Assembly (NCBI GenBank): GCA_030648155.1
Contig: JAUSIK010000002.1
Span: 143,205-207,204 of the forward strand
Source of the DNA: Nanobdellota archaeon
Lineage (GTDB): Archaea > Nanobdellota > Nanobdellia > Pacearchaeales > GW2011-AR1
Direction of reading: 5' to 3'
DNA length: 64,000 nt
Under the pieces are notes generated by a model. It did no database searches and had not been told where the DNA came from. It worked only from the letters and a program-made list of their open reading frames with translations. Made by a program: the position numbers and the translations under genes. Positions 19,023 to 28,591 of the stretch are shown here, one piece after another; position 1 is the stretch's first letter, and every line of letters starts with the position of its first letter.

Positions 19023-19196
19023 CTATCTAATATAATGTCTAATTAATGATAAAATAAATAATATTAAGAATATAATGAATAAAACTTTAGCAATAGTTGC
19101 AGCAACTCCAGCAACTCCGCCAAATCCAAATAAAGCCGCCAGAATTGCAACGATCAAGAATACTAAAGCCCATCCTAACATTACTATACTATCCAT
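19023..19196 (-). CDS. DUF1328-like small membrane protein (57 aa)
   Basis: [57 protein letters not shown]; missed by ORF cutoff. Confidence 0.75.
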   Translation of the reverse strand: MDSIVMLGWALVFLIVAILAALFGFGGVAGVAATIAKVLFIIFLILFILSLIRHYIR

Positions 19197-19233
19197 CTAA
19201 ACAATATAAAGCCGCGCTGTAAGAATTATACAT

Positions 19234-19875
19234 CTATAAATCTATACTGAGAAAAAAATAGAACGAGGTGATGACTAAAAGTGCCCCAATAAATTTCAAT
19301 ACTTTATTTAACATTTCCTTAGGAAATTTCATTTTAAAATATTTAATTAGTAATATCATACTTAAACCACCAGAAATCATACCAAGTGTAGCAAATCCTG
19401 CAAAAAATAATATCTCAATCAAACTATGAACTCTGGCTATTTTAAATGAAATTAATGCTGTAATTGCAGCTGACCAAGTCAAGATTATTGTTGGATTTAT
19501 TGCCACAAGTATAAATCCAGCCAAAAAAGACCTTGTTTTCTCCTTTTTCGTTAACTGCCTAACTCCTCTAGAAATGTCTTTAATAATATCCGTCTTATAT
19601 AAATAAATCCCTATAGAAAATAATATTATTGCGCTAATTGTCCTAGACAATAATTGAATCCTTGCACTTTCCAAAAATAATGAACTGACCACACTTAATG
19701 CCAATATGCAATAAATACTTTCCATTAGGCTTGATCCAAAAACCATTGCCACTGCTCTATTATACCTTCCTAATAAAGAATTCCTAAAAACAAGGAATGT
19801 AACAGGCCCAGTTGCTATAATGGTTGCTAAAAAACCAATCAAAAATGCCGAAATGCTGATTATTAAAAATTTCAT
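19234..19875 (-). CDS. LysE-family translocator
   Basis: Six-TM pattern, GPVTFLVFRNSLLGRYNRAVAMVFGSSLMESIYC, NPTIILTWSA. Confidence 0.75.
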   Translation of the reverse strand: MKFLIISISAFLIGFLATIIATGPVTFLVFRNSLLGRYNRAVAMVFGSSLMESIYCILALSVVSSLFLESARIQLLSRTISAIILFSIGIYLYKTDIIKDISRGVRQLTKKEKTRSFLAGFILVAINPTIILTWSAAITALISFKIARVHSLIEILFFAGFATLGMISGGLSMILLIKYFKMKFPKEMLNKVLKFIGALLVITSFYFFLSIDL

Positions 19876-19925
19876 CTTTCCTCTTTATTTTAGTAAGAAT
19901 CGGGCTTTTTTAAGTGTTCCTAATA

Positions 19926-20411
19926 TTATCTTTTAAGGCGATCTTTGTAAGTTACAAATAAAATATCTAGGGCACTGCTAATTGTAGTATATCCTTCCCA
20001 ATGAGAAGCCGGAAACTTCCTCCGAACACATTCCATAATGATCTCCCTATCTACTTTTTCTTCAAGTTTTAAATTTTCTCTTATCGCCTTTTTAAGTTGT
20101 TTCATTTTAACTAAGGGCATTGCCTCACTAAGAACGTACTCAACTTTAGTATTAGTAAAAGGCGTATGGCCTAATATTTCATTCTCATACTCTGATTCGG
20201 CAATTTCTCTCTGTTCATAATGTTCTAACTTTACAATTCTTATATCCCGGCCATATTTCCCAAGATATTCGCTCCTTTTTTTTCTTAATTGATATGCAAT
20301 TCTTTTAAATTCTAAATTCCTTCCAGAAATTTCAAAAAGTTCCTTTATCCTTCCATTTTCACATTCTATTGATAATTTTAATTTTTCACACTTATCACCA
20401 TTATTCATCAA
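19926..20411 (-). CDS. Conserved hypothetical
   Basis: 161-aa ORF, charged, no recognised motif. Confidence 0.4.
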   Translation of the reverse strand: MMNNGDKCEKLKLSIECENGRIKELFEISGRNLEFKRIAYQLRKKRSEYLGKYGRDIRIVKLEHYEQREIAESEYENEILGHTPFTNTKVEYVLSEAMPLVKMKQLKKAIRENLKLEEKVDREIIMECVRRKFPASHWEGYTTISSALDILFVTYKDRLKR

Positions 20412-20499
20412 TCAAATTAAAAATCTAGCTTTTTAATCATTTCTGTGAAATCCAGCAATACCAAAATCTTTTAAAGCATCCCAATCATCATTAAATCAA

Positions 20500-20570
20500 G
20501 CGGTCATAGTTTAGTGGTAGAACGTGACGTTGCCAACGTCATAGTGCGAGTTCGATTCTCGCTGACCGCA
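20500..20570 (+). tRNA. tRNA-Gly (GCC)
   Basis: Acceptor GCGGTCA/TGACCGC, anticodon loop TTGCCAA, T arm GCGAG-TTCGATT-CTCGC. Confidence 0.95.
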
Positions 20571-20584
20571 TCGAGAATCGAACT

Positions 20585-20809
20585 ATGAATACCACGGATT
20601 ATCTTAAATCAAGAAAATACCACATAGCCGCTGGTTGGTGGGAAATAATTATTCTATCACTTTTAATGTTTATTATTCTTATAATTACTCTTCTTGAGCC
20701 CAGGACATTTTATCTTAGTATTATTCAAATCACTGGATTAATATTATTTATCATAATTGGGATAATTTTATGGAAGTCAAGGAAACATAGAAAAATATTC
20801 ATAAAGTAG
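20585..20809 (+). CDS. Small two-TM membrane protein
   Basis: 74-aa ORF starting 15 nt after tRNA-Gly; two hydrophobic segments. Confidence 0.45.
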   Translation: MNTTDYLKSRKYHIAAGWWEIIILSLLMFIILIITLLEPRTFYLSIIQITGLILFIIIGIILWKSRKHRKIFIK

Positions 20810-20816
20810 GAAAAAT

Positions 20817-21062
20817 CTAACTAATATGCTTATATCCGCCGTAAGTTTTAGCCCTAGTAGCCTTTCTTCTTTCTTCTCTATATATTTCGTATTCTTGCCT
20901 ATATTTAGAAACTATATCTTCCTGGCCAATGTAAATTTTTTCAATATGCCTAACAATAACTCCAGGCGACATATTTATTTCCTCTTCTAATTTACCAATT
21001 GGCAAACCTCTGCTTACTCCTTCAGTTAAAATTTTTTTCAAATTCTCATTGAATTTTCCCAT
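20817..21062 (-). CDS. Hypothetical protein downstream of thermosome
   Basis: 81-aa ORF directly adjacent to thermosome stop. Confidence 0.5.
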   Translation of the reverse strand: MGKFNENLKKILTEGVSRGLPIGKLEEEINMSPGVIVRHIEKIYIGQEDIVSKYRQEYEIYREERRKATRAKTYGGYKHIS

Positions 21063-22670
21063 CTAATCCATCCCGTCTATTCTTTTTTCTTCACTTATCT
21101 TTATATTTCTTTTGCTGACTAAAACATCATCAATTCTTAATATCATCATGGCAACTTCTGATGCTGAATTAATTGCTTGAGTCTTAACCTTCATAGGCTC
21201 TATAATCCCAGCCGCCATTGTATCTTCAATCTCATTTTTAAAAAGATTTAGCCCATGATTATAAAATCCAGCTTCATGTCTTTTTCTTAGTTCAGTTAAA
21301 ATATCAATTGGATCAAGTCCCGCATTTTCAGCCAATGCTTCTGGTATTGACTCTAAAGCAGAAGCAAATTCCTCCAATGCTAATTGCTCCCTTCCTCCCA
21401 AAGTCTTAGCATAAATCTTTAATCTCCTTGAAAGTTCCATCTCAACAGCCCCGCCACCGGCAACTACTTTTCCATATCTTATCCCAGCTATAACATCCCC
21501 TAGTCCATCTTTAACAGCTCTTTCAATTTCATCAACAACATGGCTTGTTCCCCCTCTTAAAACAATTGTTACGGCCCTTGGGTTGCTGCATCCGCGAACA
21601 TATGTCAATTTATCCTCCCCTTTCCTTATTTCCTCAACAATTTCGGCTTTTCCTAATTGATTCATTTGAATATCAGATAAATTTGATATTATTTTTGCTC
21701 CAGTAGCCCTTGCCAGTTTCTGAATATCTTCTTGGGAGACTCTTCTGCAGGCAAATACGCCCCCTTTAGCCAAATAGTACTGGGCAACATCGTCAATACC
21801 TTTCTGGCAAAAAACAACATTAGCACCAGAAGATATAATTCTATTTGTCAATTCTTTCAAGTACTTCTCTTCTGATTCAATAAAACTCTGTAATTCATCA
21901 GGAGTTGAAACTGAAATTCTTGTTTCTGTTTCAGGATTTCTTAATTCTAATGGAATATCGACTAATAATATTCTAGCATTTTCAATTTTAGAAGGCATAT
22001 CAGAATTAGCCTTTTCTTTATCTAGCACAATTCCCTGAACTAATTCACTATCCCCAATAGATCCTCCTTTAATTTTTTCAATTTTAATGTCATTCATATC
22101 AACATTTTTTCCATTAGATACCTGTTCTACAGCAGTAACTATTAAATTAGAAAGCAAATCTTTTTTCCCTTCAGCTCCCTTCCCAGTCATCGCTGTTTGA
22201 GCAATTTGTTCAAGCACACTCCTTGTACCTATATTGCTTGATATCTCGTTCAAGATACTAAGAGCCTTTTCAGATGCCATTCTATATCCTTTAACAATAA
22301 CTGTAGGATGTATATTTCTATCTAGTAACCTTTCAGCATGTTCCAATAATTTTCCTGCCAATAAAGCCGCGGTAGTAGTTCCATCCCCCACCTCTGTTTC
22401 TTGAGTCTTTGCAATTTCCACCATCATTTTTGCTGCAGGATGTTCAATTTCCATTTCCTCAAGTATTGTAACACCATCATTAGTAATAATCACATTTCCA
22501 CTGGAATCAACAATCATTTTATCCATACCCTTAGGCCCTAAAGTAGTCTTTACGATTTCAGCTATTACTTTTGCAGCTAAAATATTGTTTCTTTGAGCTT
22601 CCCGCCCTATAGTTCTAGAAATATTTTCCGGCATAATATAAGAAGGCTGTTCACTCATATCCCTCCTCAA
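21063..22670 (-). CDS. Thermosome (group II chaperonin) subunit
   Basis: [72 protein letters not shown]. Confidence 0.97.
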   Translation of the reverse strand: MRRDMSEQPSYIMPENISRTIGREAQRNNILAAKVIAEIVKTTLGPKGMDKMIVDSSGNVIITNDGVTILEEMEIEHPAAKMMVEIAKTQETEVGDGTTTAALLAGKLLEHAERLLDRNIHPTVIVKGYRMASEKALSILNEISSNIGTRSVLEQIAQTAMTGKGAEGKKDLLSNLIVTAVEQVSNGKNVDMNDIKIEKIKGGSIGDSELVQGIVLDKEKANSDMPSKIENARILLVDIPLELRNPETETRISVSTPDELQSFIESEEKYLKELTNRIISSGANVVFCQKGIDDVAQYYLAKGGVFACRRVSQEDIQKLARATGAKIISNLSDIQMNQLGKAEIVEEIRKGEDKLTYVRGCSNPRAVTIVLRGGTSHVVDEIERAVKDGLGDVIAGIRYGKVVAGGGAVEMELSRRLKIYAKTLGGREQLALEEFASALESIPEALAENAGLDPIDILTELRKRHEAGFYNHGLNLFKNEIEDTMAAGIIEPMKVKTQAINSASEVAMMILRIDDVLVSKRNIKISEEKRIDGMD

Positions 22671-22710
22671 ATAAACATATTTTTAAGCATATAGGTACTA
22701 AAAAGGATAA

Positions 22711-23082
22711 TTATCCTCCTTCGTATATTTTAGAAGAATTATCATTTGAAGGTTCGTTGCCTTTTTCTAAATTAACCTTATTCCGTATACCCTTATATCT
22801 CGCCCTGTTCAATTTGCTCATGTTTCTTTCCTCCAAAACCTTGCGAGTATATTCTTCGCCCTTACTTAATAATAATTCTAAATCGCCAATGGATGTCTCG
22901 CCTAATCCTTTTATTTCCAATTTTTTAAGACTCCCAACAGCAGAGAAATAAGCTACTAAATCAACCCCATATTTTCTAATTATCTCTGCCTTCTGCCTTA
23001 ATTTATACAATTCATAATCGTTGCAATATTGAGCAGCCACTTTAAGATATCTGCTTGCTAATTCATCGTTTAATTTTCGCAT
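22711..23082 (-). CDS. Hypothetical protein
   Basis: 123-aa ORF in thermosome-linked cluster. Confidence 0.5.
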   Translation of the reverse strand: MRKLNDELASRYLKVAAQYCNDYELYKLRQKAEIIRKYGVDLVAYFSAVGSLKKLEIKGLGETSIGDLELLLSKGEEYTRKVLEERNMSKLNRARYKGIRNKVNLEKGNEPSNDNSSKIYEGG

Positions 23083-23088
23083 AATAAA

Positions 23089-24339
23089 TTACATACCCTC
23101 CATCTTATATTTTTGATCTTCATTTTTTTCTGCAATATTTCTTTTTCCCTCTTCCTTCTCTAAGCTCACCCTCATTTCAGGAGTTACATATGGCTTTCGA
23201 ACAATACTTCCATAATATAAAATTTTCAATCCATCTATTATTTTAGGTTCAATTTCTTTTCTTTCAGACAAAGTATAATCTACAACTTCTGATTTGGTTT
23301 CAGTTAATTCTCTTATTTCATCCCTACTAAATCCAGCATCTTCAGCCTCATACATTTCGCTTGCTAAACTGTAAGTTAAGTGAACCGTACTTGATCGTGA
23401 TCCAAATTGTTTTAAACTCCAATTTTTTTTATCTCTATGCTTCCCTTTTTCTTTAAATCTATTTCTTGGAATCCATCCTGGCAAATTTAAAAAGTACGCA
23501 ATATCCTCTCCAGAAAAATCAGTGTAAAATCCTCTAATTGTCGCTTCACTCCTCTCCCCCCTATATTTTATCTCCATCTTAACTTTCCCAAACAATGGCT
23601 CTAATCCAACTCTATTTAAAATTTGGCCAATTTGGGTTTTAAAAATACCTTCTTCCTTCCCCAATTCTTCTAGACTTAATTTTTCTCCTTTTTTAATTGC
23701 CATTTCATATCTTTTAAAAATATTGTATAATTTAGAAAAACTATAATTTTGGTCATAATGTTTTTTATAAGATAGTAAATATTCTATTGCCTTTTGTGTA
23801 GCAAAACTTTCTTTTTCAACTAATTGTTTAATTCTTTTTTTAACACTAGATAAAAATGAATATTGCAATTCATATAATTTATTAACACCGCCAAAATGTT
23901 TGTCCCTATTATCTAATCCTGTATTTTCTATCCTTTTTCTTACCCAATTGTCATACTGATCAGAAGAATTAATATACTGTCTAATCGCCTCCCCTGTAAC
24001 CCCTACTTTATTACCAATAACCTCTAAGGCTAATCCTTGCTCGATCAATTCATCTACTTCAGGCTTTCTTTTTGTTCCTTTTATAGATCCCATTGGCCTC
24101 CCTCTTTTACCTTTTGGCAATTCAATTCTACCCTCCCTAGCAACCTGATAAACGTAACTTCTATTTATTGAAGTCATATGAGAAATTTCTAGTGCGTTAC
24201 GAGCGCCATTTTTTATAGCCTCTTCAATGGCATTTATCTTTCCAATTTTATTATATTTCCTACTAACATTTTCACACTCACCACTACTTTCTCCTCTATT
24301 GTTCCCTTCATTTTCCAACTTACTTTCTAAATCTTCCAT
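23089..24339 (-). CDS. Multi-HTH DNA-binding-like protein
   Basis: Repeated HTH-like segments: SRKYNKIGKINAIEEAIKNGARNALEISHMTSINRSYVYQVAREG, VDELIEQGLALEVIGNKVGVTGEAIRQYI. Confidence 0.45.
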   Translation of the reverse strand: MEDLESKLENEGNNRGESSGECENVSRKYNKIGKINAIEEAIKNGARNALEISHMTSINRSYVYQVAREGRIELPKGKRGRPMGSIKGTKRKPEVDELIEQGLALEVIGNKVGVTGEAIRQYINSSDQYDNWVRKRIENTGLDNRDKHFGGVNKLYELQYSFLSSVKKRIKQLVEKESFATQKAIEYLLSYKKHYDQNYSFSKLYNIFKRYEMAIKKGEKLSLEELGKEEGIFKTQIGQILNRVGLEPLFGKVKMEIKYRGERSEATIRGFYTDFSGEDIAYFLNLPGWIPRNRFKEKGKHRDKKNWSLKQFGSRSSTVHLTYSLASEMYEAEDAGFSRDEIRELTETKSEVVDYTLSERKEIEPKIIDGLKILYYGSIVRKPYVTPEMRVSLEKEEGKRNIAEKNEDQKYKMEGM

Positions 24340-24462
24340 TTTCTCTTAAAAATAGATCCAATATGAATATTATAAACCTTCCCTCTTAAAGAAAAAGATT
24401 TTAGAAATTATTTTTCACTCCACTACACAAATCCTTAAAATAAGAAGATCCATAAAAAAGTC

Positions 24463-25017
24463 ATGAGAAGAATAGCAATTGGAGATATAATGACTAGAAA
24501 TTTTACATCAATCCATCCAACTGCTTCTTTGCATGAATGTTCTAAAAAAATTGTAAAAAATAAAATCAACACTCTTCCCCTAGTCCATGAAAAAAAACTA
24601 GTTGGCATATTAAATTCCAGAGATATACTATGGGCAATTACGAAAAAACCTAATCTAGACCTAAAAAAAGTAAGGGCTATTGACATTGCAATAAAAAAAG
24701 TAGCAGTGATTAAACCATCTGCAGATATCTATCAAGCAATTGCAAAAATGCGCACCTTAAATTTTAGAACTCTTCCAGTATTATCTAAAGGAGAAATCAT
24801 CGGAGTAGTAACTTTAAAAGATATACTTAAAATAGAGCCTGAACTATACCCTCAAGTGGGAGAACTAGCAGAAATAAAAGAAGAAGAAAGAAAAATAAAA
24901 GATACTAATGCAGATTGGCCTCTTGAAGGCTTTTGTGGAAACTGCGGCGCATTTTCTGACCTTTTAAAAGTAAACGATATTCTTCTCTGCTATGATTGTC
25001 GTGAAGAACTATTCTAA
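24463..25017 (+). CDS. CBS-domain pair with C-terminal CxxC...CxxC Zn-ribbon
   Basis: MTRNFTSIHPTASLHECSKKIVKNKINTLPLVHEKKLVGILNSRDIL; GFCGNCGAFSDLLKVNDILLCYDC. Confidence 0.85.
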   Translation: MRRIAIGDIMTRNFTSIHPTASLHECSKKIVKNKINTLPLVHEKKLVGILNSRDILWAITKKPNLDLKKVRAIDIAIKKVAVIKPSADIYQAIAKMRTLNFRTLPVLSKGEIIGVVTLKDILKIEPELYPQVGELAEIKEEERKIKDTNADWPLEGFCGNCGAFSDLLKVNDILLCYDCREELF

Positions 25018-25214
25018 GAAGTTTTCTCGTTAACGATTAAAGCTTCCATTTTTATATCCAAATCTTTTTTCTCTTCTATAGGCATACTATCCATCATATC
25101 TTGATGATGTTCCTGCATGTGCTTCATCATCAATTCCTTAACCTCATCAGTTTTCTCTCCTTTTGCAATGAACTCGTCATTCCCGCCCAAATCCTTGCAT
25201 TTCAAGGTCATCAT
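25014..25214 (-). CDS. DUF1059-like small protein
   Basis: MMTLKCKDLGGNDEFIAKGEKTDEVKELMMKHMQEHHQD. Confidence 0.7.
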   Translation of the reverse strand: MMTLKCKDLGGNDEFIAKGEKTDEVKELMMKHMQEHHQDMMDSMPIEEKKDLDIKMEALIVNEKTS

Positions 25215-25271
25215 AATAGAAAAAGATATTTATGTTATTTATAATCATGCAGTTATTTATTCACACCAATT

Positions 25272-25313
25272 ATAGCAAAGGCGCAAGGAGGAAATTTCAG
25301 CGTCCTTTGCTAT
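25272..25313. other. Intergenic hairpin
   Basis: atagcaaaggcgc 25272-25284 / gcg-t-cctttgctat 25300-25313, 13 bp with one bulge. Confidence 0.55.
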
Positions 25314-25395
25314 TTAGGGGAAGTCATAGAAAAATTAAGAAAAACTTATGGCTTTCACTATAGATGGCTTTTCTAATTAATACTGATAATCTTAA

Positions 25396-25487
25396 AGAGA
25401 AATTTGAATAAATATGTTTTTCGTATTAAAAGTTCAAATTCCTTGTTAGAGAAGTTTGTTATTCCTAAATTTTGCAAACTTCTCTAA
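25396..25487. repeat. Two-hairpin repeat, copy A
   Basis: AAGAGAAATTTGAATAA...CAAATTCCTTGTTAGAGAAGTTTG...CAAACTTCTCTAA; stems 25401-25408/25433-25440 and 25446-25458/25475-25487 (13 bp). Confidence 0.65.
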
Positions 25488-25630
25488 AGTAATTCTTTTG
25501 GAACTTCGTACCTCTTATTTGAGAAAATTATTTCTTCTGTTTCTATAGTGTTAATAGTTATTAACTTGGAATTAATAGCCTATCTAAATCTTTCTTTTAG
25601 CAGCCATTAATGCGACTAAACAATAGAAAA

Positions 25631-26284
25631 TTAACAAATGTTCTTCACTTTAATTGGACTTAGACAAACTTCATTAGACTTCAATGAAATACCAAAATCA
25701 CTATTGGGTGGAAAGTAAGTACCATCCACCTTACAACATACAACTACATTGTGATTCGTATTTACATCCAAAGGAAAATAAAAATCCCCAACATTTGATT
25801 CGTCATAAGATAGTTTCTGGGTATATACTTTACGATGCTCTCCGCTTGGATAGATTAAATCCAAATAAAGAGCTTTTCCATTTGAAGTTGCTGTGCAATA
25901 GACATTTGAATAAGCAGTGGAGTATATCTCTTCAGGCATATTGACCAATTTGTATCTGAAGAATGTTGTACCTAAGTTGCAGGATTCTGTGTCTTTTCCT
26001 AGAAAGTCACAATTTCCACTTCTAATTTCTTCGCAGTTGTTCTTAAAGAGTGGGCTGCCCTCTGCTCCTAAATAAACAAAGTTATCCTCCGATATAGTTA
26101 TTTGCTTAGAATCTTCTATAACTTGTCCTGATAAATCCAATTGCCCAGAATAGAGTAAAAAGGTTAAAGCAATAAAAACCAGTAGAATTATAGCAAACAA
26201 TAACATCTTTTGTATGTTACTCATTAAAGCCATAAGTGCTTCGCACTTAAAAACCTTATTACAAAAGTTTAAGACACACGCCAA
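25631..26284 (-). CDS. Membrane-anchored extracellular hypothetical protein
   Basis: TM then Cys-containing extracellular region; true start probably MSNIQKMLLF. Confidence 0.5.
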   Translation of the reverse strand: MACVLNFCNKVFKCEALMALMSNIQKMLLFAIILLVFIALTFLLYSGQLDLSGQVIEDSKQITISEDNFVYLGAEGSPLFKNNCEEIRSGNCDFLGKDTESCNLGTTFFRYKLVNMPEEIYSTAYSNVYCTATSNGKALYLDLIYPSGEHRKVYTQKLSYDESNVGDFYFPLDVNTNHNVVVCCKVDGTYFPPNSDFGISLKSNEVCLSPIKVKNIC

Positions 26285-26371
26285 ATTAACAATGTACTAT
26301 AATTTTTACAATTTTAAAAAAAATTAAGGGCCAAAAGGCCACAAAAAAAATAGAAATTAATTACAGCCTTA

Positions 26372-26536
26372 TTAAAAATCTTCCACAATAGGCTTTTCTT
26401 CTTCCTCGTCTTCTTCCTCTTCTTCGAGGTCTTCGTCGTCAGATTCGTCTTCTTCAGACTCATCTTCTAAGTCTTTGTCTTCAGAAGAGTCGTCTTCTTC
26501 AAGTTCATCTTCTTTAGTTTCTTGTTTTTTTGCCAT
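26372..26536 (-). CDS. Ultra-acidic small protein (54 aa)
   Basis: ATG..TAA: MAKKQETKEDELEEDDSSEDKDLEDESEEDESDDEDLEEEEEDEEEEKPIVEDF; missed by ORF cutoff. Confidence 0.55.
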   Translation of the reverse strand: MAKKQETKEDELEEDDSSEDKDLEDESEEDESDDEDLEEEEEDEEEEKPIVEDF

Positions 26537-26648
26537 TTTTACCTCATCGCAGAATAACCTGCATTAAAAATTAAACTTGATCGTTTTTAAATATTTGCAT
26601 TGATTTAAAAACAGATTTAAACCGAACTCTGAATAATATGGATAAAAA

Positions 26649-27986
26649 TTATTTAGAAATAGAATTAACTGTTTCAAAAAGAACACATAATTGTAATTGA
26701 ACCAGTTTCTTAATTGGAAGAACTTCCCAGGTTGTGTAAGAACTAATTTTTTCACAGCACTCTCTTACTTTATCATCCATTGCTTTAATATCAGTACCAT
26801 TCAAACCCGCCTCTAAAAGAGCTCTTTTAACTTGTCCAAATAAAAGACCGCCATTATAAAAATATGAACCTAATAATCCATCAGCCAATTCGGCCTCGGT
26901 AGCTTTTCTGTCAAAATTAGGAGATGAACTAACATAATTTTTCATAGCATCAGTTCTAGTATCCCATCTTCTCTTTTCATCAGCCATTAGATAAAACCAC
27001 GGATTAGGCTCTTTAAGTACGTTAAGTGTTTTTGCAAGGATAGGCTGTATAAACTTAAGATTATTTTCATAGTTTTCTAAAAAAGATAGATACATATCTC
27101 TTCTTGTCTTAGAGGACAATGAAGTATCCATAACTTTCTTACTGAAAAAATAAGGTACTTCGCTCTTGATAACAACTGCTTGAGGATTTTTACTCAGTAA
27201 ATAGAATGTGCTATTATCACCACTTTTTAAATGTTCTAATGGATTTTTTCCAATCTTTTTCATTTGCTCATAATAATCTGCACATCCAAGGTCAAAATAA
27301 AATGGTTTTACTATCTCTCTCATAAATTCCTCTTCAGGTTCACCCATATGTAATGGGATACCTAAAGTTTGAGTAAATTTCTTTAAATTATTATAATACC
27401 CATCATCAAATTTTCTTGTTGAAAAGAAATATGCTCCGCCAAAACCACTATTATGAGTAGGATACATTAAAGCAGGCTTAATTTCATCAATAATATCCAT
27501 TAATACTCTTGTTTCTTTCAATGGGCTGCTCCACTCATAGTCTTTATATTTAATTGGAAAAGTCCAATCAATCATTCTATTTGCAGGCGGGCGATAAAAA
27601 TTATTAAAATACTTTTCTAAAGTAAGTTTTCCCTTAAACCATTCTTCATTTAATCTAGTTCCATCTGGGTCAGCAGTGTACATAAAATACCAAGTATAAT
27701 CTGTTTCCCTTAAAGCATCAGAATTTTTCCCAAAATAATCTATAAGCCAATCTATAGTAAGAGAACCTATAGGTTCATTAGGATGAGGAAATCCCCATAT
27801 GAATGCATTCTTAGAACCTCTTCCAGCTTTTATGATGTACATCGGATGATTATTTTCAGACTTGCCAGCTTCCCTTATTTCAAAACCATATTTATTTGAA
27901 AGTTCAAAGGCTCTTTTATCTAACTCGTCTAAAGTAAGGAAAGAGTCATAATCTCCTACCTTAGTAAAGATATCATCAGTATTCAT
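26649..27986 (-). CDS. M14-family zinc carboxypeptidase-like protein
   Basis: NAFIWGFPHPNEPIGSLTIDWLIDYF, TADPDGTRLNEEW. Confidence 0.75.
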   Translation of the reverse strand: MNTDDIFTKVGDYDSFLTLDELDKRAFELSNKYGFEIREAGKSENNHPMYIIKAGRGSKNAFIWGFPHPNEPIGSLTIDWLIDYFGKNSDALRETDYTWYFMYTADPDGTRLNEEWFKGKLTLEKYFNNFYRPPANRMIDWTFPIKYKDYEWSSPLKETRVLMDIIDEIKPALMYPTHNSGFGGAYFFSTRKFDDGYYNNLKKFTQTLGIPLHMGEPEEEFMREIVKPFYFDLGCADYYEQMKKIGKNPLEHLKSGDNSTFYLLSKNPQAVVIKSEVPYFFSKKVMDTSLSSKTRRDMYLSFLENYENNLKFIQPILAKTLNVLKEPNPWFYLMADEKRRWDTRTDAMKNYVSSSPNFDRKATEAELADGLLGSYFYNGGLLFGQVKRALLEAGLNGTDIKAMDDKVRECCEKISSYTTWEVLPIKKLVQLQLCVLFETVNSISK

Positions 27987-28018
27987 ATAGATTTAGAAAA
28001 TTTATAATATAAAAACTA

Positions 28019-28528
28019 TTGTATGGTCTATTTCTAGGTCTGATTTTTCACCAAAATATTATAAATATCATCGAGCTTTTATTTAATATTAAAATGAGAA
28101 AAAAAACTAAATATCTCTCGCAAGAACTCAAGAAAGTTATTGATCAAACTCCAGCGTTTCATCAAGAAACAATTAAAGATAAACATTTTAAAAAAATATG
28201 GAAGCATGAAAGAGCAAAAAGACTTCTAAAAACAACCCAATGCCAATATTGCAATGTGAAATTTACAAAAAATAATTCAGCGGTTCTGCATCACAGCAAA
28301 ATGGCTGACAAATATGACGACTTAATTAAAAAAAGAACAGAACTATCAATTGATTATTTAAGTAATAAAATTTCCATAGAAAGTTTTTCATCTCAATATC
28401 AAGAACTAATAAAAGAAATAGAAAATTATTATAAATCTCTTAAAGATACCGATTTAATCTGCACTTCTTGCCATGCCAAACAACATCCTTTTCTATCGAG
28501 AAGATCAAATCAAAGAAGATTGTTCTAG
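28019..28528 (+). CDS. HNH-endonuclease-like Zn-finger protein
   Basis: CQYCNVKFTKNNSAVLHHSKMADKYDDL...LICTSCHAKQHP. Confidence 0.6.
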   Translation: MYGLFLGLIFHQNIINIIELLFNIKMRKKTKYLSQELKKVIDQTPAFHQETIKDKHFKKIWKHERAKRLLKTTQCQYCNVKFTKNNSAVLHHSKMADKYDDLIKKRTELSIDYLSNKISIESFSSQYQELIKEIENYYKSLKDTDLICTSCHAKQHPFLSRRSNQRRLF

Positions 28529-28591
28529 TATATTAACTAGATAGTAGTAATTATAATAACCTTTATAAAGCCTGCCAAGTCTCATAATATT

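Noticed and set aside
26564-26755. 63-aa minus ORF overlapping the M14 peptidase end
   Set aside because: Alternative frame at the 3' end of a supported gene; composition not protein-like
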